Assembly (NCBI GenBank): GCA_022822245.1
Contig: JAJECB010000249.1
Coordinates: forward strand, 1 to 11,567
Direction of reading: 5' to 3'
DNA length: 11,567 nucleotides
Source: Gammaproteobacteria bacterium
GTDB lineage: Bacteria > Pseudomonadota > Gammaproteobacteria > HK1
Below are positions 1-8,112 of this stretch, in pieces. How positions within the stretch are numbered: the first letter of the stretch is position 1; each line of letters starts with the position of its first letter. The notes under the pieces are model-generated. The model saw only the letters and a program-made list of their open reading frames with translations, was not told where the DNA came from and searched no databases. A program made the translations under genes and the position numbers.

Positions 1-1
1 C

Positions 2-940
2 GTGGCCTACTTCGCCGCGCAACGCTCCGCGCTCAGCTACGCGGTCGGAGAGTGGGCGCGGATCTGGCCGCTGCAGGCGTTGATCCGATCGCTCGGGGCG
101 TACTTCGTCCGCCGCGATTCGCGCAATCCTCTCTACCGCCAGGTGCTCGCCCGCTACGTCCAGGCGGCGACCGCCGCGGGAGTCGTGCAGGCGGTCTACC
201 CCGAAGGCGGGCTCAGCCGTGACGGGCGCCTGCGGCCGCCCCGGCTCGGACTCATCAAGTACATGGTCTCCGGGTTCGATCCCGAGAGCGAGCGGGACCT
301 CGTGTTCATACCGGTCGGAATCAACTACGACCGGGTCCTGGAGGATCGGACTCTGATACGGGAGCGCGACCCGAAGACGGCGGTCCCCCGGAGCCGGACG
401 TTCATCGCCCTGGCGCTGCTGCGGTTCGTCGCGCACCAGTTGGCCCTTCGGCTGCGGGGGCGCTGGCACCGCTTCGGCTATGCGTGCGTGAACTTCGGTC
501 CGCCGGTCTCGATGCGGTCGTACGCCACCCGTCACGGGCTCGACTTCCGGGCGCTGGATCCGGCGGCCCGTTTCGAGGTGGTGGAGCGGCTGGGCAGCGA
601 GCTGCTCGACGCGATCGCCGCCATCGTGCCGGTATTGCCGGTGTCGCTCGTCGCGACCGTGTTCGTGCGCCATCCCGTCCGGCCGATGAGCGAGCTCGAG
701 GTCAAGGCGAGGGCCCAGTCCCTCATCGACGAGCTGGAAGCGAGGGGGGCCTATGTCCACATCGCCCGCGCGGACCGCGATTATGCGGTCACGATGGGGC
801 TCCGGATGCTGGTTCTCCGGCATCTTGTCCGGGAGTCGGACGGTCTGTACCGCGCCCACGACGCCGAGGGCGAGATGCTCCGGTACTACGCCAACTCGAT
901 CGAGCACCATCTCCGCGACGGGCCGTCGGTCGCGGGCTGA
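2..940 (+). CDS. plsB: Glycerol-3-phosphate 1-O-acyltransferase, PlsB-like (C-terminal part, 5' end outside window)
   Basis: PlsB-family enzymes transfer an acyl group to the sn-1 position of glycerol-3-phosphate at the inner membrane, the first step of phospholipid synthesis. The reading frame is open at the left edge, and the acceptor HxxxxD block should lie just upstream. The visible 312 residues carry the later family blocks in order: GAYFVRR (about 32-38), YPEGGLSRDGRL (66-77, the glycerol-phosphate-binding block), IPVGINYDRVLE (103-114) and a C-terminal LRYYANSIEHHL (about 293-304), plus VNFGPPVSMRSY (163-174). In the EGG block the usual Arg after the second Gly (EGGRSR in E. coli PlsB) is Leu. 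The GTG at position 2 is in frame but is not credible as the start, because essential blocks would be missing. The gene is convergent with msrQ. The family call is confident; the exact acyl donor and acceptor are not shown by the sequence. Confidence 0.88.
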   Translation: MAYFAAQRSALSYAVGEWARIWPLQALIRSLGAYFVRRDSRNPLYRQVLARYVQAATAAGVVQAVYPEGGLSRDGRLRPPRLGLIKYMVSGFDPESERDLVFIPVGINYDRVLEDRTLIRERDPKTAVPRSRTFIALALLRFVAHQLALRLRGRWHRFGYACVNFGPPVSMRSYATRHGLDFRALDPAARFEVVERLGSELLDAIAAIVPVLPVSLVATVFVRHPVRPMSELEVKARAQSLIDELEARGAYVHIARADRDYAVTMGLRMLVLRHLVRESDGLYRAHDAEGEMLRYYANSIEHHLRDGPSVAG

Positions 941-970
941 CGCCGAACGCGGACCGCGCCGCGCTCGGCG
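941..970. terminator. Hairpin between convergent plsB and msrQ, candidate two-way terminator
   Basis: The 30 nt directly after the plsB stop codon can fold into a stem of six pairs (CGCCGA with TCGGCG) and, after one A/C mismatch, five more (CGCGG with CCGCG), closing a six-base loop. It sits in the 59-nt gap before the msrQ stop at 1000. There is no T-run on either side, so intrinsic termination is inferred from position and stem strength only. Confidence 0.45.
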
Positions 971-999
971 TGGATGAGTTGCGACAGCGTGAACACGCG

Positions 1000-1650
1000 C
1001 TAGCCGGGAGTGGGGGGGCGGCGGAGCCGGGCGGGCACGGAGCGCAGGAAGGGTACCACCGGCGGGAAGCGAAGGACGAGGAGAACGGTGAGCACCGCCG
1101 CGTAGATGAGAGGCTCGCGGACGTCCGCCTTCACCAGCCACCAGAAGTGGATCACCCCACCGGCGGCGGCGAGGTAGACGATCCGGTGAAGCTGCCGCCA
1201 ACGCCGCCCCCCGAGCCGCCGGACCATGGCGTTGGTCGAGGTCGCGGCGAGGGGCACGAGCAGCACGAATGCGGCGAAGCCCACCATGATGTAGGGCCGG
1301 TCGGTCAGGTCCTCGAGGAGTTCCGAGAGGAGGAGCGACCGATCCAGGACCACGTAGGTCGCGAGGTGGAGCACCGCGTAGAAGAAGGCGAACAGTCCCA
1401 GCATCCGCCGCAGGCGCACGGCCTGGTTCCATCCGGTGAGCCGGCGCACCGGGGTCACCGCGAGGGTCACCAGCATCAGCCGTAGCGCCCACTCCCCGAA
1501 GTGATGGAGGATGGTCTCGACGGGGTTCGCGCCGAGGTCACCGGACGAGGCACGGGCCACGATCGCCGTGAGAGGGACCAGCGCGGCGAGGAATACCGCC
1601 GCCTTCAGCCACGCGAATCCCGGGCGCAGGAGAGCGGCGGCGCGCGCCAA
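1000..1650 (-). CDS. msrQ: MsrQ, haem-binding membrane subunit of the periplasmic methionine-sulfoxide reductase
   Basis: MsrQ (formerly YedZ) is an inner-membrane b-type cytochrome that hands electrons to the periplasmic reductase MsrP. The 216-residue product has the length and alignment of E. coli MsrQ (211 residues). It has about six hydrophobic segments, the conserved start of the core (LGANPVETILHHFGEWALR, about 39-57) and the three histidines expected for haem binding: H95 (VLHLATY), H155 (QLHRIVY) and H168 (VIHFWW). The motif TSTNAMVRRLGGRRWRQLH (137-155) is typical. The start is a TTG at 1650, ten nt after the msrP stop. It has GGAG only two nt ahead, so initiation is probably coupled to msrP translation. 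The N-terminus from this TTG aligns with the family start, which is why I kept it over internal codons. Very confident in the family, less in the exact start. Confidence 0.93.
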   Translation of the reverse strand: MARAAALLRPGFAWLKAAVFLAALVPLTAIVARASSGDLGANPVETILHHFGEWALRLMLVTLAVTPVRRLTGWNQAVRLRRMLGLFAFFYAVLHLATYVVLDRSLLLSELLEDLTDRPYIMVGFAAFVLLVPLAATSTNAMVRRLGGRRWRQLHRIVYLAAAGGVIHFWWLVKADVREPLIYAAVLTVLLVLRFPPVVPFLRSVPARLRRPPTPG

Positions 1651-1660
1651 GGCTCCGGCC

Positions 1661-2629
1661 TCAGTGGTGCCGGATGAGATCCATGCCGGCGTAGAGCGAC
1701 CCGACCTCTTCCTCGTAGCCGTTGAACTTGAGCGTCGCTATCTTCTTCGCGAACAATCCCCCTCCGAGCCGGCGCTCCCGCGCCTGGCTCCAGCGGGGGT
1801 GGGACCGCTCCGGGTTCACGTTGGAGTAGAAGCCGTACTCGTGGGGGGCCTGGATGTTCCAGGTGGTCGGCGGCTCCGTCTCGGTGAAGGTGATCGAGAC
1901 GATGGACTTGATGCTCTTGTACCCGTACTTCCACGGCACCACGAGGCGCACCGGAGCGCCGTTCTGGTTCGGGAGCTCCTCGCCGTAGATACCGACGGCA
2001 AGCAGAGTGAGCGGGTGCATCGCCTCGTCGATGCGAAGCCCCTCGACGTAGGGCCAGTCGAGGAAGCCGCGCCGCTGCCCCGGCATCTCCTCCGGCCGGT
2101 ACACGGTCTCGAACGCGACGTACTTCGCCTTCGAGGTCGGCTGGAAGCGCGCGAGCACCCGGTCGAGCTGGATCCCCGCCCAGGGAACGATCATCGACCA
2201 CGCCTCCACGCAGCGGAAACGGTAGACCCGCTCCTCGACGCCAAAGGAGCCGATGAGATCCTCGTAGTCGATGACGCCCGGCTTCTCGCACTCTCCCCCG
2301 ACGCGGATCGACCACGGGAGCGGCTTGAAGTCTCCCGAGTGGCGGGCCGGATCGCCCTTTCCGGTCCCGAACTCGTAGAAGTTGTTGTAGGAGGTGATGT
2401 CGTCGAGAGAGGTCGGCTCCTCGTCGACCGTCCACTTCGACTTGACGAGGTCGTCGAAACTGCGCCGGGCGTGGGCGAGCCGTGGCCAGAAGGCGGCCGG
2501 GGCGGCCAGCGCGGCGAGCCCGAATCCGGCGTTCCGGAGCAGCGTGCGGCGGTCGAGCCAGACGTCCTTCGGAGTGATCTCGGAGGGGCGGATGCGCCCC
2601 GGTCCGCGGCGTGACGTCCTGATCGGCAT
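1661..2629 (-). CDS. msrP: MsrP, periplasmic methionine-sulfoxide reductase catalytic subunit (molybdopterin enzyme)
   Basis: MsrP (formerly YedY) reduces protein-bound methionine sulfoxide in the periplasm using a molybdopterin cofactor and electrons from MsrQ. Numbering from the upstream ATG at 2638, a twin-arginine signal is visible ([20 protein letters not shown], about 29-48). It is followed by the family hallmarks SYNNFYEFG (83-91), [11 protein letters not shown] (139-149, with Cys143 as the expected molybdenum ligand), the MPGQ block, [21 protein letters not shown] and [17 protein letters not shown]. The ATG at 2638 touches the Shine-Dalgarno directly, whereas the in-frame ATG at 2629 lies nine nt after AAAGGAGG. 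I therefore start the gene at 2629 (322 residues). It lies 111 nt downstream of purL and is followed within 10 nt by msrQ, so the pair is an operon. A second Cys (Cys117, GGECEKP) is visible but is not the metal ligand by alignment. Confidence 0.96.
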   Translation of the reverse strand: MPIRTSRRGPGRIRPSEITPKDVWLDRRTLLRNAGFGLAALAAPAAFWPRLAHARRSFDDLVKSKWTVDEEPTSLDDITSYNNFYEFGTGKGDPARHSGDFKPLPWSIRVGGECEKPGVIDYEDLIGSFGVEERVYRFRCVEAWSMIVPWAGIQLDRVLARFQPTSKAKYVAFETVYRPEEMPGQRRGFLDWPYVEGLRIDEAMHPLTLLAVGIYGEELPNQNGAPVRLVVPWKYGYKSIKSIVSITFTETEPPTTWNIQAPHEYGFYSNVNPERSHPRWSQARERRLGGGLFAKKIATLKFNGYEEEVGSLYAGMDLIRHH

Positions 2630-2638
2630 GGGTCTCAT

Positions 2639-2646
2639 CCTCCTTT
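2639..2646 (-). promoter_or_regulatory. Strong Shine-Dalgarno of msrP (decides the start)
   Basis: On the minus strand the sequence AAAGGAGG ends directly before ATG 2638-2636 and nine nt before ATG 2629-2627. Ribosome geometry favours the second ATG, so the mature annotation should lose the first three codons (Met-Arg-Pro). Confidence 0.75.
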
Positions 2647-2694
2647 CAGGGCGCGGGCCGCGAGACGGGCGGCGCCGCCGGTGAAGTCCGCGGC

Positions 2695-2714
2695 CGCATC
2701 CTCGGACGGATGCG
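2695..2714. terminator. Hairpin between purL and msrP
   Basis: CGCATCC (2695-2701) and GGATGCG (2708-2714) form a perfect seven-pair stem with a six-base loop, 26 nt past the purL stop and before msrP. A 12-base palindrome (GGCGGCGCCGCC) lies nearby, at about 2669-2680. Neither has a T-run. The structure could terminate, slow or process transcription between purL and msrP. I found no convincing sigma-70 promoter for msrP in the 102-nt gap, so read-through from purL remains possible. Confidence 0.35.
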
Positions 2715-2740
2715 ACGAGGCAGTCGAGGTCGTACCGGGA

Positions 2741-5700
2741 TCATAGGCCGCCCGCCGTCTCCTCGCACCATCTTCGGGCATTACGGAACATTTCCATCCA
2801 GGGACTCTCCTCTCCCCACCCCGGAGGATGCCAGGAAAGCTGCACCGTGCGGAACGTGCGTTCCGGATGAGGCATCAGGATCGTCGCGCGGCCGTCCCCG
2901 GTGGTGAACCCGGTGAGCCCGCCCGGAGAGCCGTTCGGGTTGGCGGGGTAGCGTTCCGCCGGCCGGTGGCGATTGTCGACGAAGCGAAGGCAGGGCGCCG
3001 GGGCCGCCGGACCGGTCTCGACCCGCCCTTCTCCGTGGGCCACCACCACCGGCAGCTTCGAGCCCGCCATCCCCCGGAAGAAGAGCGACGGCGAGTCGAG
3101 GATCTCGCACATCACCAGGCGCGCCTCGAACTGCCCCGAGCGGTTGGGGAGGAAGCGCGGCCAGGCGTCCGCCCCCGGGACGAGAGAGCCAAGCCGGGCC
3201 AGCATCTGGCAGCCGTTGCAGATCCCGAGGGTGAACGTGTCCGGGCGAGCGAAGAACGCGCGGAACGCCTCGCGCAGCCCCTCGCGATGGAGCACCGCCG
3301 CCGCCCAGCCGCCGCCGGCGCCGAGCACGTCGCCGTAGGAGAAGCCTCCTCCCGCGGCAAGCCCGGTGAAGCGTTCGAGGGTCCGCCGGCCCTCGAGGAG
3401 GTCGGTCATGTGGACGTCGACCGCTTCGAATCCCGCCCGATCGAAGGCGGCGGCGAGCTCGCGGTGTCCGTTCACCCCCTGTTCGCGGAGGATCGCGACC
3501 CGCGGACGGCCGGGCGAGAGGCTGGGCGAGAGGCCCGGCGGGGCGCCGGCGGCGGCCGCCGGACGTTCCGGGTTCGCCGCCCCGTCCGCCGCGCGCCCGT
3601 CCGCCGCGGCGGTGCGTCCGTACGGGAACGCGAGGCTCGCGCCAAGGCCGGGGTCGGCTTCGTCGAGGAGGGCGTCGAAGGCCTCGCGGGCACACCCCGG
3701 CTCGTCACGGAGGGCCTGCATCCGCCAGCTCGTCTCCGACCAGGCGCGGTGGAGGTCGACGCGAGCGGCGTCGAGGACGGTGGCGCCCCGGTGCTCGAAA
3801 CGGACTCGCCCGCCCCTGTGCGCCTCTCCGATCGAATGGACGTGCGGCGCGAGGCACGGGATGGTCCGCAGCCGTTCGAGGACCCGGGCGGCGTCGCGGG
3901 CTCGCACCTGCAGGACCGCGCCGAGCTCTTCGGAAAACAGGGCGCGCAGGGGCTCCGGGCCGAGCGGGGTGAGATCGATGCGAAGCCCGGTCCGTCCCGC
4001 GAACGCCATCTCGCAGAGGGTGGCGGCGAGCCCGCCGTCGGATCGATCGTGGTAGGCGAGCACGGCCCCTTCCGCGACGAGGGCCTGCACCGCATCGAAG
4101 AATCCGCGCAGCACCCGGGCTTCGACGTCCGGCGGATCGCCTCCACGGATCCCGAAGACCTGGGCGAGGGCGGAGCCCCCGAACCGGTCGCGACCGAGTC
4201 CGAGGTCAGCGAACACGAGGCGGTTTCCGGCTTCCTTCACGAGCATCGGAACGAGCGCGCGCCGTACATCGCCGACCGGCGCGAACGCCGACACGACGAG
4301 GGACACCGGCGCGCTCACCGCGCGCTCGCGGCCGCCGTCGCGCCATGCGGTTCGCATGGAGAGGCTGTCCTTGCCCACCGGTATGGGGACCCCGAGCTCC
4401 GGGCAGAGCTCGAGGGCCGCGGACCGGACCGCGTCGTGCAGGGCGGTATCGTCCCGGCCCGCGTCCGCCATCCAGTTCGCGGAGAGCACCACTTCGTGCA
4501 GACTCCCGACCCCGGCCGCGGCGAGGTTCGTGAGCGCCTCTCCGATCGCCATGCGGGCCGAGGCGCCGGGATCGAGGACCGCGAGGGGGGAACGCTCGCC
4601 CATCGCCATCGCCTCTCCCGCGAAGCCGAGATGGTCGGCCGCGGTGACCGCGCAGTCGGCGACCGGGATCTGCCAGGGGCCGACCATCTGGTCCCGGACG
4701 ACGAGACCCGAGACGCTGCGGTCGCCGATGGTGACGAGGAACGTCTTGTCGGCGACGCCCGGCAATCGCAGCACCCGGCCGAGGATCGACATGGCGTCGA
4801 TGCCGGCCGGCAGCGCGCCCGCCTCCCGTGCCGCGTCCGGGGCGTGCCGCGCCTCGCGGGCAAGGCGGGGAGCGTCCCCGAGGACGAGGTCGAGGGGAAC
4901 GTCGACGGCCGGTTCGCCGCGTCTGAAGTCCCGCACCTCGATGCGGGACGCTTCGGTGACCTCGCCGATGACGGAGATCGGACAGCGCTCGCGCCGGCAG
5001 ATCGATTCGACCCGGGGCTGCTCGGCCGGGTCGATGGCGAGGACGTAGCGCTCCTGGGCCTCGTTGCACCAGAGCTCCATCGGGCTCAGGCCGGGGTCCG
5101 CGGTCGGAACCGCACCGAGGTCCACGCACGCCCCGAGCCCCGCCGCGTGGACGAGCTCCGGAACCGCGTTGGCGAGCCCTCCCGCTCCCACGTCGTGAAT
5201 GGAGAGGATCGGGTTCAGGTCTCCGAGCCGGGCGCACGAGTCGATGACCTCCTGGGCGCGGCGCTGCATCTCCGCGTTGTCCCGCTGAACGGAGGCGTAG
5301 TCGAGCTCCTGGCGGTGAAGGTCGTGCGAGGCTTCCGAGCGGCCTTCATCGGCGAAGTCGAGCCCCCGGGGTTGGCGAACATCGTCGGGCTCAGGTCTGT
5401 CGTCGCGCGTGGGGTCTCGTTCCCGCGGGACGCCGGGGCGGTCCGCGCCGGGGCCGGAGACGACGCCGGAGGAGGCGGCCCCTCCGCCGAGCCCGATCAG
5501 CATGGCGGGACCCCCCAGCACCGCGATGAGCGCCCCCGGCCGCAGGACCGCCTTCGCGACGTGCCGGGTGCGGATCCGGCCCATCCCCCCCGCGATCATG
5601 ATCGGCTTGTGGTAGCCGTGCCACGCGCCCCCTTCGCCTTCCTTCGCCTGCTCGAAGGTGCGGAAGTAGCCGCAGATCGCGGGCCGTCCGAACTCGTTGT

Positions 5701-6967
5701 TGAACCGGGCGGCACCGATGGGGGCCTCGAGCATGATGTCGAGAGCGCTCGCGATGTGGGGCGGGGTGCCGGGCCCCTCCGCCTCCCACGGTTGCTCGAA
5801 GCCCGGAATGCGAAGGGAAGACACGCTGAACCCGACGAGCCCGGCCCGGCTCTCCGCGCCGCGTCCGGTGGCCGCCTCGTCCCGGATCTCGCCGCCGGAG
5901 CCGGTCGCGGCACCCGGGAAGGGGGAGACCGCGGTGGGATGGTTGTGGGTCTCCACCTTCATGAGAAGCCCGGACCGCTCCGCGGCATGGCGATAGACCC
6001 CGGTCACGGGGTCCGGACCGAACCAGGCCACGGTGCCGCCTTCGACGACCGCGGAGTTGTCGTGGTAGGCGGAGAGCACCCGGCCGGGGCTCGCCGCGTG
6101 GGTGTGCCGGATCATGTCGAAGAGCGACCGCTCCGCGGGACGGCCGTCCACCGTCCAGGAAGCGTTGAAGATCTTGTGCCGGCAGTGCTCGGAGTTCGCC
6201 TGCGCGAACATCATGAGCTCGGCGTCGGTCGGATCCCGGCCGAGCGCGCCGAACCGGTCGCGGAGCCACCGGACCTCGTCCTCGTTGAGCGCCAGCCCGA
6301 GCCGCCGGTCCGCGTCGCGAAGGGCGCGCTCCGGCTGGTGGCGGAGGGAGATCCGGGCAAGCGGCCCCGGCGGGGTTTCGCGGAAGAGATCCGGGGGCAC
6401 CGCGAGGTCCCGGGCGGAGGCCGCGGACCGCGGGTCCGGGACCGCCGGTTCGCCGAGGGGCGAGACGCGTTCGGTCATGCGGTCGTGGAGCGTCCCGAGC
6501 GCTCCTTCGGTGAGGGCGTTCACCCCGGAAAGGATCCAGAGGGTGCCGCGCTCCACGCGGCGCACCCGATCGAAGCCGCAGTTGCGGACGATGTCGGTCG
6601 CCTTGCTCGACCACGGCGAGATCGTCCCCGCTCGAGGGGTGACCAGGGCCCTGGCGCGGCCGGGGAGATCCGGGGACTCGGAGGTCCCGGTGCGGGGCTC
6701 CGCGGATCCGGCACTCGCGCCGTGCGTCGCCGCGGAGGGGGGGGCATCGGAGGTGCGCCCGGAGGTCCCGACCAGGGGGGAGGCGTCGAGCAGGCGGGCG
6801 AGGGCGGCGAGCTCTTCCTCGTCGAGCGGGGCCGCCGCATCGACGAAGTACGCGGCCCACGCCGCGCCGCCGGTGATCGCGGGCAGCTCCCGCCGCAGCC
6901 GGGCGAGGATCTTCCCCAACCGGAATCCGGGAAGCGCGGCGGAACCCGGGAGATAGTACCCCGTCAT
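2741..6967 (-). CDS. purL: Phosphoribosylformylglycinamidine synthase, single-chain large PurL
   Basis: PurL converts FGAR, glutamine and ATP to FGAM, the fourth step of purine synthesis in the cytosol. The protein has the full single-chain order: N-terminal domain (1-~165), linker with [11 protein letters not shown] and [13 protein letters not shown] (about 222-265), first ATP-grasp-like AIRS half ([27 protein letters not shown], 337-364), second half (HDVGAGG, 591-597; [19 protein letters not shown], 972-980) and a C-terminal class I glutaminase. Glutaminase residues are Cys1250 (GICNGCQM), His1367 and Glu1369 (MPHPER). Length is 1408 against 1295 in E. coli. The excess is in three Pro/Ala/Gly/Asp-rich stretches at about 68-103, 505-554 and 1117-1153, none touching catalytic residues. 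No strong Shine-Dalgarno precedes ATG 6967, but the N-terminus aligns with the E. coli protein, so the start is accepted. Function is confident. Confidence 0.97.
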   Translation of the reverse strand: MTGYYLPGSAALPGFRLGKILARLRRELPAITGGAAWAAYFVDAAAPLDEEELAALARLLDASPLVGTSGRTSDAPPSAATHGASAGSAEPRTGTSESPDLPGRARALVTPRAGTISPWSSKATDIVRNCGFDRVRRVERGTLWILSGVNALTEGALGTLHDRMTERVSPLGEPAVPDPRSAASARDLAVPPDLFRETPPGPLARISLRHQPERALRDADRRLGLALNEDEVRWLRDRFGALGRDPTDAELMMFAQANSEHCRHKIFNASWTVDGRPAERSLFDMIRHTHAASPGRVLSAYHDNSAVVEGGTVAWFGPDPVTGVYRHAAERSGLLMKVETHNHPTAVSPFPGAATGSGGEIRDEAATGRGAESRAGLVGFSVSSLRIPGFEQPWEAEGPGTPPHIASALDIMLEAPIGAARFNNEFGRPAICGYFRTFEQAKEGEGGAWHGYHKPIMIAGGMGRIRTRHVAKAVLRPGALIAVLGGPAMLIGLGGGAASSGVVSGPGADRPGVPRERDPTRDDRPEPDDVRQPRGLDFADEGRSEASHDLHRQELDYASVQRDNAEMQRRAQEVIDSCARLGDLNPILSIHDVGAGGLANAVPELVHAAGLGACVDLGAVPTADPGLSPMELWCNEAQERYVLAIDPAEQPRVESICRRERCPISVIGEVTEASRIEVRDFRRGEPAVDVPLDLVLGDAPRLAREARHAPDAAREAGALPAGIDAMSILGRVLRLPGVADKTFLVTIGDRSVSGLVVRDQMVGPWQIPVADCAVTAADHLGFAGEAMAMGERSPLAVLDPGASARMAIGEALTNLAAAGVGSLHEVVLSANWMADAGRDDTALHDAVRSAALELCPELGVPIPVGKDSLSMRTAWRDGGRERAVSAPVSLVVSAFAPVGDVRRALVPMLVKEAGNRLVFADLGLGRDRFGGSALAQVFGIRGGDPPDVEARVLRGFFDAVQALVAEGAVLAYHDRSDGGLAATLCEMAFAGRTGLRIDLTPLGPEPLRALFSEELGAVLQVRARDAARVLERLRTIPCLAPHVHSIGEAHRGGRVRFEHRGATVLDAARVDLHRAWSETSWRMQALRDEPGCAREAFDALLDEADPGLGASLAFPYGRTAAADGRAADGAANPERPAAAAGAPPGLSPSLSPGRPRVAILREQGVNGHRELAAAFDRAGFEAVDVHMTDLLEGRRTLERFTGLAAGGGFSYGDVLGAGGGWAAAVLHREGLREAFRAFFARPDTFTLGICNGCQMLARLGSLVPGADAWPRFLPNRSGQFEARLVMCEILDSPSLFFRGMAGSKLPVVVAHGEGRVETGPAAPAPCLRFVDNRHRPAERYPANPNGSPGGLTGFTTGDGRATILMPHPERTFRTVQLSWHPPGWGEESPWMEMFRNARRWCEETAGGL

Positions 6968-7011
6968 CGATGGGGGCCGGGTGACCGGGGGGTGGGCGGC
7001 AGGGGCTTCGC

Positions 7012-7029
7012 CGCGGGGGCGGCCCCGCG
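7012..7029 (-). other. GC hairpin in the purL leader
   Basis: CGCGGGG (7012-7018) and CCCCGCG (7023-7029) form a seven-pair stem with a four-base loop, about 45 nt upstream of the purL start. No PurR-like operator or purine riboswitch is visible in the 124-nt gap between the barrel gene and purL. The rest of the gap is very GC-rich with no clear promoter. The hairpin could be a leader structure of purL or a chance product of high GC. Confidence 0.3.
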
Positions 7030-7062
7030 AGCGGGACCCCTCGTCACCGGTTCAAGAGAGTG

Positions 7063-7089
7063 GCCCGGGCCTTCCGTCCGGACCCGGGC
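7063..7089 (-). terminator. Hairpin terminator candidate after the outer-membrane protein gene
   Basis: GCCCGGG (7063-7069) pairs perfectly with CCCGGGC (7083-7089), and a small inner stem (TCC with GGA) lies inside the loop. The structure begins two nt after the stop codon (7092-7094, minus strand) of the barrel gene. There is no T-run afterwards, so efficiency is uncertain. It would separate the barrel gene from purL. Confidence 0.5.
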
Positions 7090-7091
7090 AA

Positions 7092-7748
7092 TCAGAAGCG
7101 ATATTCGATCCCGAGCGAGACGGCTGGATACCACTCGAACCCGCGGAACGATCCGGGCAGCGGGCCTCGCCCGGTCCCGAACGACGCGGTGTCGCATTCG
7201 GACGGGGTCGGAGCGGAGCCGAGGCAGGCATCGCTCCGCAGGGAATACTCCTCGGACAGGAAAGCCCCGACATCGAGGTTCACGCCCAGCCCCGGGCCGC
7301 TCGTTTTCCAGCCGAGACCCACGTAGGAAATGGCCTCGAAATTCAGGGGGAACGAGACGAGATCGTCGGAGGGGAGGCCGGGGTCGGAAGGCGCCCGCGA
7401 CCGGAAGGCCTCGGGCTCGCCCGACTCGACCGGGTCGAGATACATCGCGAAGTTGAGCTGGAAGCCGTTCCGGAACGGCCGCCACACGCCACCGAGCCCG
7501 AGCCCCTGCGGCCCCGCCGCGTTGGTCTGGCTCGAAAGCTCCCGGCCGGAGCCGTGAGCACCGGGGAAGGGGACGCGGGCCGGCGCCTCGAACAGGTGTT
7601 CGGACTGGAAGTGAACGCCGAGGGTGCCGATCCAGGGTCGGAACGTGACCTCGTCCCTTCCGTCGGCGGGGGCATTCTGCGCCTGGGCCGCGCCGCACCA
7701 AAGGGCCGCGACGATCAGGAAAGTGGGGATCCTGCTGTGACGCATCAT
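7092..7748 (-). CDS. Small outer-membrane beta-barrel protein, function unknown
   Basis: From ATG 7748 the product has 218 residues. It begins with a clear signal peptide (MMRHSRIPTFLIVAALWCGAAQAQ), predicted to be cut after AQA, so it is exported. The rest is rich in alternating hydrophobic/polar stretches with Gly and aromatics (GLGLGGVWRPF, FQLNFAMYLDPV, ISYVGLGWK, GLGVNLDVGAFL) and ends in ...YPAVSLGIEYRF. The terminal Phe is the classic BAM-recognised last strand of outer-membrane barrels. Two cysteines near the C-terminus (SDACLGSAPTPSECDT) could form a disulfide in an external loop. The WRPF...GFQLNFAMY pattern recalls small OmpW-like or 'WxPFxGGxRL' barrels, but I cannot assign a substrate. 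The frame continues upstream to ATG 7814, but that would put 22 charged residues before the signal peptide and lies at the promoter, so 7748 is preferred. It is transcribed away from imuA. Confidence 0.8.
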   Translation of the reverse strand: MMRHSRIPTFLIVAALWCGAAQAQNAPADGRDEVTFRPWIGTLGVHFQSEHLFEAPARVPFPGAHGSGRELSSQTNAAGPQGLGLGGVWRPFRNGFQLNFAMYLDPVESGEPEAFRSRAPSDPGLPSDDLVSFPLNFEAISYVGLGWKTSGPGLGVNLDVGAFLSEEYSLRSDACLGSAPTPSECDTASFGTGRGPLPGSFRGFEWYPAVSLGIEYRF

Positions 7749-7809
7749 GGCGATTCCACGCGTACCCTGAGCGATCCTGTGAAAGAACCCGTTCCGGTTC
7801 CGAACGTGG

Positions 7810-7839
7810 ATCATAGTGGGAAATCCATGCGGGAGTCCA
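7810..7839 (-). promoter_or_regulatory. Predicted sigma-70 promoter of the barrel gene
   Basis: On the minus strand, TGGACT (7839-7834) and TATGAT (7815-7810) are separated by 18 nt, matching TTGACA/TATAAT at 4 and 5 of 6 bases. Transcription would start near 7803, giving a leader of about 55 nt before ATG 7748. It also rules out the longer frame starting at 7814, because the -10 box covers that codon. Confidence 0.5.
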
Positions 7840-7877
7840 CGCCTGTTGCGCCGGGATCTTCCCCGTACGACAGTTTA

Positions 7878-7891
7878 CCGGATCGATCCGG
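7878..7891. repeat. Perfect 14-bp palindrome CCGGATCGATCCGG
   Basis: CCGGATCGATCCGG reads the same on both strands. It lies about 40 nt upstream of the predicted barrel-gene promoter and is directly joined to three GTTC repeats. It is a candidate operator for a dimeric regulator. No named regulator is assigned. Confidence 0.45.
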
Positions 7892-7909
7892 GTTCAAGGT
7901 TCCCTGTTC
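7892..7909 (+). repeat. Three GTTC repeats with a 7-nt period
   Basis: GTTC occurs at 7892-7895, 7899-7902 and 7906-7909, so GTTCAAGGTTCCCTGTTC. The alphaproteobacterial LexA box is GTTC-N7-GTTC (11-nt period); this spacing does not fit it. It could be another regulator's site or chance. Confidence 0.35.
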
Positions 7910-7950
7910 TTAGATCATTTTGAAATAAACGATCATAATTTATTGATATA

Positions 7951-7966
7951 TCGAACTGTGGTTTGT
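7951..7966. promoter_or_regulatory. LexA-like box TCGAAC-N4-GTTTGT (weak)
   Basis: TCGAACTGTGGTTTGT matches the actinobacterial/Gram-positive style LexA palindrome TCGAAC-N4-GTTCGA at 10 of 12 fixed bases. It sits upstream of imuA, a gene set usually under LexA control. However, it lies about 170 nt upstream of the best imuA promoter, and this operator type is not expected for most proteobacteria. Low confidence. Confidence 0.22.
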
Positions 7967-7980
7967 CCATCGGTCACCGA

Positions 7981-7999
7981 CGATCACCTTCCGTGATCG
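7981..7999. repeat. Inverted repeat CGATCAC-N5-GTGATCG
   Basis: Two perfect 7-bp arms with a five-base spacer. The half-site CGATCA also occurs alone at 7930-7935 in the AT-rich island, giving three copies of CGATCA[C/T] within 70 nt. This looks like a cluster of regulator binding sites in the divergent region. Confidence 0.5.
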
Positions 8000-8112
8000 G
8001 ATCGTGCACGAGGTCGGGGGGTGGGGGGCGTCGGCCTTATGTTGCGAGAGGACCGAAGAGCGAAATTTTCACGCCGGACCCGTTGATGGCGTGATGAGCG
8101 TTTCCCCGGTTT

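Noticed and set aside
2828..7456. A 1542-codon open frame on the plus strand, antisense to purL
   Set aside because: It lies exactly opposite the confident purL gene, its product has no recognisable domain and is Arg/Gly/Pro/Glu-rich, as expected from the complement of GC-biased codons.
7880..7915. T-arm-like GGGTTCAAGG suggesting a tRNA or attachment-site remnant
   Set aside because: The closing C and a matching stem are missing, and no anticodon or acceptor arms can be formed from the flanking bases.
7924..7944. AATAAA...TTTATT inverted repeat as a terminator
   Set aside because: Weak AT stem with a nine-base loop and no T-run; more likely part of the AT-rich promoter island.
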